NCBI GenBank assembly: GCA_017461225.1
Contig: JAFTYV010000005.1
Location: forward strand, 1-60,605
Direction: 5' to 3'
From: Candidatus Methanomethylophilaceae archaeon
GTDB taxonomy: Archaea > Thermoplasmatota > Thermoplasmata > Methanomassiliicoccales > Methanomethylophilaceae
Length of the DNA stretch: 60,605 nucleotides
A program made the translations under genes and the position numbers. This document shows positions 34,208 through 43,042 of this stretch, one piece after another; within the stretch, counting starts at the first letter, position 1; every line of letters starts with the position of its first letter. The notes under the pieces are model-generated. The model was given only the letters and a program-made list of their open reading frames with translations, did not search any database and was not told the origin of the DNA.

Positions 34208-34250
34208 GTATAAAAAGCTTGTCGGACAACCGTAAGACAACGGTCGGACA
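34208..34250 (-). promoter_or_regulatory. RHH gene promoter with TGTCGGACA sites
   Basis: A minus-strand CTTTTTATACC box (34208-34218) is directly abutted by TTGTCGGACAA (34219-34229). A second copy, GGTCGGACA, lies at 34242-34250. The first would overlap the TFB recognition element, a typical position for repression. Confidence 0.5.
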
Positions 34251-34341
34251 CGGAGGAAAACCACCTCCGCATCGCGGAAACATCCGGGTGATACGGGTCA
34301 CCCAGCACTCCTCCCATCAACTGGAAACTATTTAATTTGTT

Positions 34342-34350
34342 CCTATATAC
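34342..34350 (+). promoter_or_regulatory. TATA box of leuS
   Basis: CCTATATAC is centred about 36 bases before the ATG at 34383, leaving a leader of roughly ten bases. Confidence 0.45.
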
Positions 34351-34382
34351 ACGCTTCTATTTACCTATTATAAGGGATCTCT

Positions 34383-37268
34383 ATGGCATTCGATTACGGG
34401 AAGATGGAGGCCAAGTGGCAGGCAAGATGGCTCGACGCTGGTCTCAACAGGGCAGAGAGGGACGAGGGCAAACCCAAGTTCATGTCGATTTTCGCATACC
34501 CCGGGGTCACCGGGTACCTCCACGTCGGACACCTCAGGGGATACACGTACGTGGATGCGATCGGAAGGTACAAGCGCATGACGGGGTACAACGTCCTCTT
34601 CCCCGTGGGCACCCATGCCACCGGTAACGGCGGCATAAGCCTCGCCAAGAAGATCGCCAGCGGTGATGAGAAGACCATAGACTACCTCGTCAGGAACGGA
34701 TGTCCCGAGGAGAGGCTCTCCGAGCTCAGGGACCCCATGTCCGTCGTCGAGTTCTTCAACGGCGTCTATCAGAACGAGTACTGGAAGAGATTCGGTTTCC
34801 TCGCCGACTGGAGGAGGTTCACGTGCACCCTCTACGAGGACTACGGCAAGTTCATCCAGTGGCAGTTCAGGAAGCTCAGGGAGGCGGGCCTCCTCATCCA
34901 GAAGCCCTACTACGCATCCGTCTGTCCCGGTTGCGGTCCCGTCGCGGTCGATCCCTCCGAGACGGACCTCTCCAAGGGGGGCAGGGCCGAGACGCAGGAG
35001 TACACCCTCCTCAAGTTCAGGCACGGGGACGAGTTCCTCATCGCGGCGACCCTCAGGCCCGAGACCGTGTACGGGCAGGTCTGCTTCTGGATCAACCCCG
35101 AGGTCGAGTACAGGAGGGTCACCAAGGACGGGGAGACGTGGATCGTGTCCCCCCAGGCGGCCGAGAAGCTCCAGCTCCAGAAGGACGGAGTGGAGATCGT
35201 CGGATCCATCCCCGGCAGGGACATGATCGGATGGATGTGCGAGGCACCCATGATCCACCGCGAGATCCCCGTGTTCCCCGCATCGTTCTGCGACCCCGAC
35301 GTCGGAACCGGACTGGTCACGTCCGTCCCGTCCGACGCGCCCGACGACTGGATCTCTCTGGAGGCGGTCAAGGCCGATCCCCGCATGGAGTCCGAGTACG
35401 GGCTCACCAGGGAGCTCATCGACAGCGTCGTCCCGATCTCCATCATAGAGATGAAGGGCTACGGCGACTTCCCCGCTAAGGACATCATCGACCGCATGGG
35501 CATCACCCAGCCCGGGGACCCCAAGCTCGTCGACGCCAAGAAGCAGGTGTACAAGGACGGTCACCACACCGGCAGGATGAAGCCCGTCTGCGGCGAGTTC
35601 GCCGGAATGCGCGTCGAGGAGGCGAAGGACAGGATGAAGCAGGCGATGATCGACGCCGGCGAGGCCGAGGTGTTCTTCGATCTCACGGAGGAGGTCGTCT
35701 GCAGGTGCGGACAGAGGGTCCACATCAAGAGGATCGACGACCAGTGGTTCATCAACTACGCCGACAAGGACCTCACAGAGAGGACCTCCGCCCACTGCAG
35801 GACCATGGACATCAACCCCGCCGAGTACGCGGACAACGTCCACGGGGTCCTCGACTGGTTCAGGGAGAGGGCGTGCGTCAGGATGGGCAACTGGCTCGGT
35901 ACGGAGTTCCCGTTCGACGACAGGTGGATCATCGAGGCCATCTCGGACTCCACGCTCTACCCCATCTACTACATCATATCGCCCTACGCAAACGACGGCA
36001 GGATCGCCCCGTCCCAGATGACGGAGTCCTTCTTCGACTACGTGATCCTCGGAAGGGGCTCCGCCCAGGCCGTGTCCGACGAGACCGGAATCGCGTCCGA
36101 CATGGTCGAGGACATCAGGAGGGACGTCCTCTACTGGTACCCCCTCGACATGAACCTCGGCGGCAAGGAGCACATGACCGTGCACTTCCCCGTGTTCCTC
36201 TTCAACCACATCGCGATCCTCCCCGAGGAGATGTGGCCCAGGGGCATCACCGTCAACTGGTACGTCACCGGCAAGAACAGCGACAAGATATCCAAGTCCA
36301 AGGGCGGTGCGCAGCCCATCCCCGGTGCGGCGGCCAAGTTCGGAGTCGATGCGATGAGGCTCTACTACGCCCATGTGGCGTCCATGTTCGTGGACGTCGA
36401 GTGGAGCGAGGACACCGTCACCACCTACCGTCAGAGGGTCGACAGGATCATGGGCGCCGTCGAGGACCTCGTGTCCGCCGGAACGGACGCGCCCTCCGCA
36501 CCCATCGACGACTGGCTCATGTCCAGGTTCAACAACCACCTGGTGTCCATCCGCACAGCCATGGAGAGGAACGACCTCAGGGCCATGGCCACCGTGGTGT
36601 ACTTCGACATGCTCAACGACATGAGGTGGTACACCAGGCGCGGAGGCGACAACAGGACCGCGATCCGCGAGGCCCTCGCCATCTGGATCCAGGCGATGAT
36701 GCCCATCACGCCCCACACCGCCGAGGAGCTGTGGGAGATGGCAGGTTTCGACGGCCTCGTCTCCGCCGGTCAGCTCCCCAAGCCCGACATGTCCAGGATC
36801 TCGGCCTCCGCTGAGTACGCGGAGAACCTCATCCGCGACGTCATGTCCGACATCACCGAGATCAGGAAGATCGCCGGGATCGAACCCAGCAGGCTCATCC
36901 TCTACACCACCGCCCAATGGAAGAGGGACGTCATGTCCTACGCCGTGGAGATGCTCCGCGAGGGGAGGCTCACCGTGCCCGACCTGACCAAGAGGTGCAT
37001 GTCCGACGAGAACATCAAGAGGAACGGCAAGGCCGCCTCCGAGCTGGCCAAGAAGGTCGCCGTCGAGTTCTCCAGGTCGACACCCGAGGCCAAGGTGCCC
37101 GTGTTCGAGACGGACGAGGCCACGCTCTTCGGTTCCGCCGCCGGATTCCTGTCCGACGAGACCGGACTCCCCGTGGAGGTCTACTCCGCCGATGCGGAGG
37201 GCATCCACGACCCCCAGAACAAGGCGAGGCAGGCCGCACCCGGAAGGCCCGCCATCTACCTGGAGTGA
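34383..37268 (+). CDS. leuS: leucyl-tRNA synthetase, archaeal type
   Basis: A 961-residue class Ia synthetase that charges tRNA-Leu. Seen: the HIGH motif as HVGH at 47-50 (GYLHVGHLRGYTYVDA), the KMSKS motif as KISKS at 635-639 (NSDKISKSKGG), a CP1 editing domain with a zinc-like pair (VCPGCGPV) and CRCGQR, and an archaeal/eukaryotic-type C-terminal extension. The length fits archaeal LeuRS. Its stop overlaps the following nitroreductase gene by one base (TGATG), so they are co-transcribed. A cognate tRNA-Leu(UAG) lies 4 kb upstream. Confidence 0.95.
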   Translation: MAFDYGKMEAKWQARWLDAGLNRAERDEGKPKFMSIFAYPGVTGYLHVGHLRGYTYVDAIGRYKRMTGYNVLFPVGTHATGNGGISLAKKIASGDEKTIDYLVRNGCPEERLSELRDPMSVVEFFNGVYQNEYWKRFGFLADWRRFTCTLYEDYGKFIQWQFRKLREAGLLIQKPYYASVCPGCGPVAVDPSETDLSKGGRAETQEYTLLKFRHGDEFLIAATLRPETVYGQVCFWINPEVEYRRVTKDGETWIVSPQAAEKLQLQKDGVEIVGSIPGRDMIGWMCEAPMIHREIPVFPASFCDPDVGTGLVTSVPSDAPDDWISLEAVKADPRMESEYGLTRELIDSVVPISIIEMKGYGDFPAKDIIDRMGITQPGDPKLVDAKKQVYKDGHHTGRMKPVCGEFAGMRVEEAKDRMKQAMIDAGEAEVFFDLTEEVVCRCGQRVHIKRIDDQWFINYADKDLTERTSAHCRTMDINPAEYADNVHGVLDWFRERACVRMGNWLGTEFPFDDRWIIEAISDSTLYPIYYIISPYANDGRIAPSQMTESFFDYVILGRGSAQAVSDETGIASDMVEDIRRDVLYWYPLDMNLGGKEHMTVHFPVFLFNHIAILPEEMWPRGITVNWYVTGKNSDKISKSKGGAQPIPGAAAKFGVDAMRLYYAHVASMFVDVEWSEDTVTTYRQRVDRIMGAVEDLVSAGTDAPSAPIDDWLMSRFNNHLVSIRTAMERNDLRAMATVVYFDMLNDMRWYTRRGGDNRTAIREALAIWIQAMMPITPHTAEELWEMAGFDGLVSAGQLPKPDMSRISASAEYAENLIRDVMSDITEIRKIAGIEPSRLILYTTAQWKRDVMSYAVEMLREGRLTVPDLTKRCMSDENIKRNGKAASELAKKVAVEFSRSTPEAKVPVFETDEATLFGSAAGFLSDETGLPVEVYSADAEGIHDPQNKARQAAPGRPAIYLE

Positions 37269-37741
37269 TGGGATTGTTCTCAGATCTCGCGAGGGACAGG
37301 GCGACGGTGAGGGAGTTCTCCCCCGAACCCCTGTCCGACGCCGAGATCGCAGGGATAACGGGGGTCGGTGACCTGGCCCCCACATCCCGCAACCTGCGTC
37401 CGGTGAGGCTCCACCCCGTGACCGACACGGCGGTGATACGCGAACTCGCCGGATGCAAGTCCTCCGGGACCCGTGCCCTCGAGACCGCCACGTTCGCCGT
37501 CGTCGTCGCGGCGGATCCCGCCGTGTCCGATGTGTGGATCGAGGACTGCTCCATAGCGACGGTCATGATGCAGTTCGCCGCACAGGACCTCGGGATAGGC
37601 TCCTGCTGGATCCAGGTCCGTCTCCGCGATGCCGACGGCGTCCCGGCCTCCGAGACCGTGAAAACGATCTGCGGGTTGGACCACGGACTCGAGGTGCTGT
37701 CCATAGTGGCCTTCGGCAGGCCCCGCACCGGTGGTGTGTGA
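37268..37741 (+). CDS. nitroreductase-family protein
   Basis: A 157-residue small nitroreductase-like flavoprotein (FMN). Seen: RATVREFSPEPLSDAEI, the flavin-contacting APTSRNLRPVRLH, and a C-terminal QDLGIGSCWIQVR and HGLEVLSIVAFGRP. It is shorter than classical nitroreductases (about 200 residues) but complete for the small subfamily. Translation is coupled to leuS through the TGATG overlap. The substrate is unknown. Confidence 0.8.
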   Translation: MGLFSDLARDRATVREFSPEPLSDAEIAGITGVGDLAPTSRNLRPVRLHPVTDTAVIRELAGCKSSGTRALETATFAVVVAADPAVSDVWIEDCSIATVMMQFAAQDLGIGSCWIQVRLRDADGVPASETVKTICGLDHGLEVLSIVAFGRPRTGGV

Positions 37742-37763
37742 CCTGTCCGATCCGCGTTCCGAC

Positions 37764-38087
37764 ATGCGCGGCATCATCCCGTGCATAACGGCCTTCCATC
37801 TGGCAGAGGAGGCCGGCATGTTCTGCGAGGCCTTCTCCGATGCCGTCGAGTCGTCGGGCATCGACACTGGTGGGTGGAACTTCGTCCACCAGTCCGACGA
37901 ACCCTATGAGATCTACTTCGAATGGTGGTTCGGGGATGTGAGGCTGGGTGCCGTGCTGCAGGCCGACCGCGACGGTTCGGCATGGTTCGTCAACACCCCG
38001 TCCCGCAGGCGCCGTGGCCGCTTCAACGGGGACCATGTGACGGCGGCGTCGGAGATGGTCCGGATAATCCGTGGAGGGGACCTCTGA
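37764..38087 (+). CDS. hypothetical protein
   Basis: A small protein of 107 residues from the ATG at 37764, or 118 from a GTG at 37731 that overlaps the nitroreductase gene. I do not recognise it. It is aromatic-rich in the middle (WNFVHQSDEPYEIYFEWWFG) with a basic patch (SRRRRGRFNGD), suggesting a small alpha/beta fold. There are no membrane segments. It probably shares the leuS operon. Its stop abuts the stop of the convergent next gene. Confidence 0.55.
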   Translation: MRGIIPCITAFHLAEEAGMFCEAFSDAVESSGIDTGGWNFVHQSDEPYEIYFEWWFGDVRLGAVLQADRDGSAWFVNTPSRRRRGRFNGDHVTAASEMVRIIRGGDL

Positions 38088-38567
38088 TCAGGTCTCCGCA
38101 CCGTGCCCCTCGAAGGACCACCTTATCTCGGACCTCGGTCTCCGGACGGCGCTGCCGAACCTGAGGTTCTCGTAACCCTCCTCGTACAGCGGTCTGAGAT
38201 CGACTATGGAGCGGACCCTCCCGTTCCCCGCCAGTATCCACAGGAACCCGTCCGTGGCCACACCCAGGGGTGCACCGCTCCCCCTCATGAGCTCCAGCAG
38301 TCCGGGGGCGGAGCCGCCGACACGGTCGTTCAGGCCGACCGTCACCAGGACCGGCCAGTTCCCGGACTCCTCGTCGAAGCCGATGTGCCTCATCACGGGC
38401 AGGATCATCGTCCTGTACACCAGGTTGTCAAGCTTCTCGCCGGTCAGCACATCGCGATCTACGGGGATCCTGCGCCCCGATATCACCGATCCGGTCATGG
38501 ATCCGAACGATGCGTGGAGCTCGCGTGCTGCGTCGCCTATGATGGTCACCAGTGGTTCGCGGTCCAT
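38088..38567 (-). CDS. hypothetical protein
   Basis: A 159-residue soluble protein. The start at 38567 is chosen because a TATATAC box on the minus strand (38587-38593) lies 24 bases upstream. An upstream in-frame ATG at 38669 would give a less natural N-terminus. The C-terminal part (GVATDGFLWILAGNGRVRSIVDL) faintly recalls the N-terminal nuclease-like domain of type I restriction R subunits, but no catalytic PD-(D/E)XK set is evident. Function unknown. Confidence 0.55.
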   Translation of the reverse strand: MDREPLVTIIGDAARELHASFGSMTGSVISGRRIPVDRDVLTGEKLDNLVYRTMILPVMRHIGFDEESGNWPVLVTVGLNDRVGGSAPGLLELMRGSGAPLGVATDGFLWILAGNGRVRSIVDLRPLYEEGYENLRFGSAVRRPRSEIRWSFEGHGAET

Positions 38568-38751
38568 GACAGTACGAGGCAGGGGTGTGTATATGAATGT
38601 TGGAACGGGGTGTCCGAAAATGCCGAAAGTGGTCGCGTGAGGGACACGGCTCAACGAGGAGATGAACAACCTCTTAGCAGCGAAGGTGTCCGTAGTGTCA
38701 GGTCGTGCCCCACGTTTTCGAAATCGTCTTCACAGGTATTAAGGTTGACGG

Positions 38752-40314
38752 TCAGACCCTGTGCCTGCGGCGCATCCTCCTGTTCCTGGACCTGGCCCCG
38801 CGGCTCGCCCTGCTGTTGAGCCAGACCTCCCTCCAGAAGGAGGGTGTGAAGAGGGTCAGGGCCACCAGGATCTCCAGACGACCCAGCCACATGAGTATGC
38901 AGAGGATCATCTTGATCCGGGGGTCGAGGATGGCGTAGGACTCCGTCGGACCGAAGTTCCCGAAACCGATACCGACGTTGGACACGGCGGAGATCGTGAG
39001 TCCGAACGAGTCGACGTAGTCCATCCCGAAGAACATGAGGACCACGGCGCCTGCGAACATCGTGACGATGTACATCAGGAATATCGACAGGGCGGACATG
39101 ACCGCGGAGTCGTCCACGGGCTTCCCGTCGACCTTGACGGCCATGACCTCGTTGGGCCTCAGGGATTTGCGGAGGGAGTTCGCGAGGAACTCGTAGATGA
39201 TCCTGAGCCTTCCGAACTTGACACCACCGCTGGTGGATCCCGAGGATGCGCCGAAGAAGGCCACGATCATGAGCAGCATGACGCACTGCTCGGGGTACTG
39301 CGTGTAGTCGTCGACCGCGAAACCGGTCGTCGTCCCGAGGGACACGGTGGTGAAGAGGGAGTTCTTGAACACCTCCAGATGCTCCCCGATGTCCAGGGAC
39401 GTGAAGCTCCCCATGTTGGCCACGATCATCACGTAGACCAGGACCGATATGGTGATGAACCACAGCGTCAGGGTCTTGAACTCGGAGTTGCCCCTGTACA
39501 CCCTCTTGCTGTGCCTGTAGAGCGCCCTGTAGTGGAGGTAGAAGTTCACACCCCCGAGGAACATGAAGACGATCGTGATTATCTGCACGATGTCGGAGAA
39601 GCTGGTCAGGCTGTCGTTCCTGCACATGAGGCCCCCGGTGGAGATGGTGGTGAGCATCAGGCAGAGCGCATCGACCAGGTCCACACCGCACAGGACGAGC
39701 AGCAGGAAGTTGGCGAAGGTGAGCACGCAGTAGACGATGATGAAAGACTTGGCGGCGTTGCCCATCTTCATGTAGTAGTCGGAGGAACCCGATCCGGCAA
39801 GTTCGTTCAGGAAGAAACCGCGTCCGACGCTGAAGACCGGCAGGATGTACATGAAGATGATGATGACCGCTATTCCCCCGAGCCACTGGGACAGGGACCT
39901 CCACAGCAGGAGGCTCACCGGCCAGCTCTCGATGTCCGACATGATGGTGCTGCCGGTGGTGGTGAAACCGCTGACGGATTCGAAGAACGCGTCCACCGGC
40001 GTCATGCCCGACACGACGTAGGGGACGGTGCCCAGCACGAACACCAGCAGCCAGGCCAGACCTATCATCAGCAGTCCGTTGACAGTGCGGAACCCCTTGG
40101 ACTCGCGGAAGAGGACGAACTGCAGGGCCCCCGCGATGAACAGGGGCGGGACCGTCACGAGGAAGGGCGTCGGATCCTCCCCCAGCACGATGGCGGCGAT
40201 GGCCGGTATCAGGAGGAACCCCGCGATGATCACCTCGACGGCACCCATGATCTTGACGGTGGTGCCGCTCCAGCGTGCGAACCTGTCGAAACCCCTGTCC
40301 CCGAGCATCCCCAT
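38752..40314 (-). CDS. trkH: TrkH-family potassium transporter
   Basis: A 520-residue membrane channel-transporter with four pseudo-repeated pore loops: SGFTTTGSTI, TTISTGGLMC, SLGTTTGFAVDD and SNVGIGFGNFGP. Each supplies a selectivity-filter Gly. It takes up K+ in complex with a TrkA ring. The gene starts five bases after the trkA stop, so the two form an operon with trkA first. The start may be 40314 or 40308. Confidence 0.92.
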   Translation of the reverse strand: MGMLGDRGFDRFARWSGTTVKIMGAVEVIIAGFLLIPAIAAIVLGEDPTPFLVTVPPLFIAGALQFVLFRESKGFRTVNGLLMIGLAWLLVFVLGTVPYVVSGMTPVDAFFESVSGFTTTGSTIMSDIESWPVSLLLWRSLSQWLGGIAVIIIFMYILPVFSVGRGFFLNELAGSGSSDYYMKMGNAAKSFIIVYCVLTFANFLLLVLCGVDLVDALCLMLTTISTGGLMCRNDSLTSFSDIVQIITIVFMFLGGVNFYLHYRALYRHSKRVYRGNSEFKTLTLWFITISVLVYVMIVANMGSFTSLDIGEHLEVFKNSLFTTVSLGTTTGFAVDDYTQYPEQCVMLLMIVAFFGASSGSTSGGVKFGRLRIIYEFLANSLRKSLRPNEVMAVKVDGKPVDDSAVMSALSIFLMYIVTMFAGAVVLMFFGMDYVDSFGLTISAVSNVGIGFGNFGPTESYAILDPRIKMILCILMWLGRLEILVALTLFTPSFWREVWLNSRASRGARSRNRRMRRRHRV

Positions 40315-40318
40315 GGGA

Positions 40319-41671
40319 TCACAGCTCCGCTACGATGTTCTTGCCGAACACCCTGGCCAGGTCCTCCTCCCTCGTGAGGTTGGTGAAGACGATGGCCGAG
40401 TCGCCGTCCCTGAACACGGTGTCGAGGCGCGGGTAGATGACCTCGCCGTCGCGGACCACGGCGACGATCCTTATGCCCTCGGGGAGGGGGATGTCGCCGA
40501 AGTACCTGTCGAGGAGCTTGGAGCCGTGCCCCACCCTGTGGTTGAAGAACAGCTCGTTGTGGGACCTCATCCTCACGATGGCCATCTCGTCCGAGATGGT
40601 GCACTTGGTGATCTCGTTGGAGACGATCTTGTAGTAGCCGATGATGGATTCGAGTCCGGTGAACGTGAATATGTCCTCGTACTCCTTCTTGAAGTACCTG
40701 GACACGATCTTCCTCGCGTTGAACTTCTGCGCGGACATGCACATGAGGAGGTTCGTGTCATCCAGACGCGACGTGGATATGGTGCAGTCGACCTTGAAGA
40801 CGTTCTCCGCGGTCTGCACGTCCGGTTCCGTGAAGTCCCCGTTGATGACGACGACCCCGGTGAGGATCTTGGAGAGCTCCCTGCACGTCTCGGGACTCCT
40901 GTCGATGATCTTGACGTACCTCTTCTTCGGGTCGTTGGAGAGCAACCTGGCGAGGTTCCTCCCGACGATGGACCCGCCGAGGATTACGAACTCCCTGGCT
41001 ATGTCGACGACGCCGATGATCTCGTTGAGCCTGGTGACGCCCTCCAGCGTCCCGAGCGCGCAGATCCTGTCGCCGGCATGGATCTCCATGGTGTCGACGT
41101 CCAGGTGCAGCTCGTCGTCGCGGTATATCCCGAAGATGGTGAACATGTCGTCGGAGGGGAGCTCCATGACGACCTTCCCGATGACCCCCTGCCCGTTCTC
41201 CACCGCGAATATGGCGAGGGAGAGACCCAGGCTGCCGATGTACTCGTAGTCGACCATGTTCTCGTTGGTGGCCATCCTGTACATCTTCTCGGCCGTGATG
41301 AGCTCCGGGGAGATCAGGATGTCCGCGAAGTCGGTGCCGTCCCCGCGGGGCTCCAGCATGAAGTCCGGGTTGGCGATGGACGCTATGGTCCTGACGTCGG
41401 GGTCGAGGCGCTTCGCCATCATGCAGACGAACAGGTTGGAGTCGTCACGGGGTAGGGTGGAGATGACCATCCCGGGCTTGTGGGTCTCCATTGCGAACTG
41501 GAGGGTCTTCGGGTTGGTGCCGTCCTCGTGGAGGACGGAGACGTTGAGGCGGCTCTTTATGGTCTCCGCGACGTCGTTGTCCCTCTCTATGACGAGGACG
41601 TCGTGGACGTCCGCGATTGTCTCCGCGGCGACGTACCCCACGTCCCCCGCTCCGATGATGATGACGTTCAT
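40319..41671 (-). CDS. trkA: TrkA potassium uptake regulatory protein
   Basis: A 450-residue cytoplasmic protein with two RCK_N/RCK_C units. The nucleotide-binding motifs are IIIGAGDVGYVAAETIA near the N-terminus and VILGGSIVGRNLARLL in the second half. It binds NAD(H) or ATP/ADP and gates TrkH. The ATG at 41671 has a strong GGAGGTG ribosome site. The reading frame stays open far upstream, antisense to hisD, but that part has no family similarity and is rejected. Confidence 0.93.
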   Translation of the reverse strand: MNVIIIGAGDVGYVAAETIADVHDVLVIERDNDVAETIKSRLNVSVLHEDGTNPKTLQFAMETHKPGMVISTLPRDDSNLFVCMMAKRLDPDVRTIASIANPDFMLEPRGDGTDFADILISPELITAEKMYRMATNENMVDYEYIGSLGLSLAIFAVENGQGVIGKVVMELPSDDMFTIFGIYRDDELHLDVDTMEIHAGDRICALGTLEGVTRLNEIIGVVDIAREFVILGGSIVGRNLARLLSNDPKKRYVKIIDRSPETCRELSKILTGVVVINGDFTEPDVQTAENVFKVDCTISTSRLDDTNLLMCMSAQKFNARKIVSRYFKKEYEDIFTFTGLESIIGYYKIVSNEITKCTISDEMAIVRMRSHNELFFNHRVGHGSKLLDRYFGDIPLPEGIRIVAVVRDGEVIYPRLDTVFRDGDSAIVFTNLTREEDLARVFGKNIVAEL

Positions 41672-41746
41672 GGTCCCACCTCCGACGCCTACCGTGGATA
41701 AATAGATGAGGGGAGGTTCGCACCCCTGACGCACGCGGTACCAAAT

Positions 41747-41755
41747 GCTATAAAT
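41747..41755 (+). promoter_or_regulatory. TATA box of the hisD-ppk-ppx operon
   Basis: GCTATAAAT is centred 29 bases before the ATG at 41780 but only 20 before the ATG at 41771, favouring the later start. Confidence 0.5.
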
Positions 41756-41779
41756 CGTAAGTGAGCGTAGATGCCGGCC

Positions 41780-43042
41780 ATGTGGAAGCAGGTCAACGAA
41801 GAGTTCTGGACCAAGAACCGCGAATCGAAGGTCGACCAGGTCAACGAGACCGTCAGGGACATAGTCGAGATGGTCCGTCAGAACGGCGACGGCGCCCTCA
41901 GGGAGCTCGCCAAGAAGTTCGACAAGGTGGACCTCAAGGGCATAGCCGTCACCAGGGAGGAGATCGAGGAGGCCTACGAGAAGGTCGACCCCGAGGTGGT
42001 GGAGGAGCTCGAGAACGCGGCGTACAACATCCAGCGCTTCCACGAGATGCAGAAGCCCGCCGGACTGTGGCTCACCGAGGTCGAACCCGGGATCACCCTG
42101 GGCGTCAAGACCACCCCCCTCGAGAGGGTCGGATGCTACATCCCCGGTGGACGCGCGTCGTACCCCAGCACCGTCCTCATGACCGCCATCCCCGCGAGGG
42201 TGGCCGGTGTCGACGAGATCGTGTGCTTCACGCCCGCACCCATCAACCCCATCACCCTCGTCGCCGCCGACATCGCCGGTGTCGACGAGATCTACAAGAG
42301 CGGCGGCGCGCAGGCCATAGCCGCCATGGCGCTCGGGACGGAGAGCGTCGAACCCGTCCAGAAGATCGTCGGACCCGGCAACGTGTTCGTCACGTCGGCC
42401 AAGATGATGCTCCGCGACAAGGTCGAGATCGACTTCCCCGCCGGACCCAGCGAGATCGGCATCATCGCCGACGACTCCGCCGACCCCGTGTTCGTCGCAT
42501 CCGACCTCATCGCACAGGCCGAGCACGACCCCTCGTCCGCCTGCCTGCTCATCACCTGCGACCCCGACCTCCCCGACAGGGTGTGGGCCGAGATGGAGCG
42601 CATGATCGCGGAGGCCCCCAGGAGGGAGATCATCGAGAAGGCCCTGGAGAACTCCGGCTACATCGTCACCACCGACCTCGAGCTCGCCATCGAGATGATG
42701 AACGGCATCGCGCCCGAGCACCTCTCGATCCAGGTCAGGGACCCCCTGGCCGCGCTGTCGCTCGTCAGGAACGCCGGTTCGATCTTCGTAGGCCCCTACA
42801 CCCCCGTGGCCGCCGGCGACTACGCCTCCGGTACGAACCACGTGCTCCCCACCGCCGGCAACGCCGTGACGGCGTCCGGACTCAACGTGGCCCATTTCAT
42901 GAAGACCTCCACCGTCCAGTACCTCACCAGGCAGGGCCTCGCGGCCATCGCCCCCACCATCGAGACCATCTCCACTGCGGAGGGTCTCCACGCGCACTGC
43001 GAATCCGTCAGGGTGAGATGCCCCGGGGACGACGATGAGTGA
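41780..43042 (+). CDS. hisD: histidinol dehydrogenase
   Basis: A 420-residue zinc enzyme that performs the last two steps of histidine synthesis (histidinol to histidine, two NAD+). Seen: RVGCYIPGGRASYPSTVLM, SGGAQAIAAMALGTESV, VGPGNVFVTSAK, FPAGPSEIGIIAD and IAQAEHDPSSACLLIT; the last holds zinc/catalytic residues. The start at 41780 is inferred from the TATA box; 41771 would add three residues. The last 8 bases overlap ppk. It is the only his gene in the window. Confidence 0.93.
   Translation: MWKQVNEEFWTKNRESKVDQVNETVRDIVEMVRQNGDGALRELAKKFDKVDLKGIAVTREEIEEAYEKVDPEVVEELENAAYNIQRFHEMQKPAGLWLTEVEPGITLGVKTTPLERVGCYIPGGRASYPSTVLMTAIPARVAGVDEIVCFTPAPINPITLVAADIAGVDEIYKSGGAQAIAAMALGTESVEPVQKIVGPGNVFVTSAKMMLRDKVEIDFPAGPSEIGIIADDSADPVFVASDLIAQAEHDPSSACLLITCDPDLPDRVWAEMERMIAEAPRREIIEKALENSGYIVTTDLELAIEMMNGIAPEHLSIQVRDPLAALSLVRNAGSIFVGPYTPVAAGDYASGTNHVLPTAGNAVTASGLNVAHFMKTSTVQYLTRQGLAAIAPTIETISTAEGLHAHCESVRVRCPGDDDE

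Noticed and set aside
34368-37385. 1005-codon open frame antisense to leuS
   Set aside because: Antisense to a textbook leucyl-tRNA synthetase. The translation is repetitive Asp/Gly/Val/Leu with no recognisable domain.
41672-42997. Upstream extension of the trkA frame, antisense to hisD
   Set aside because: The real TrkA N-terminus (MNVIIIGAGDVG) with a strong ribosome site starts at 41671. The extension is antisense to hisD and lacks similarity.
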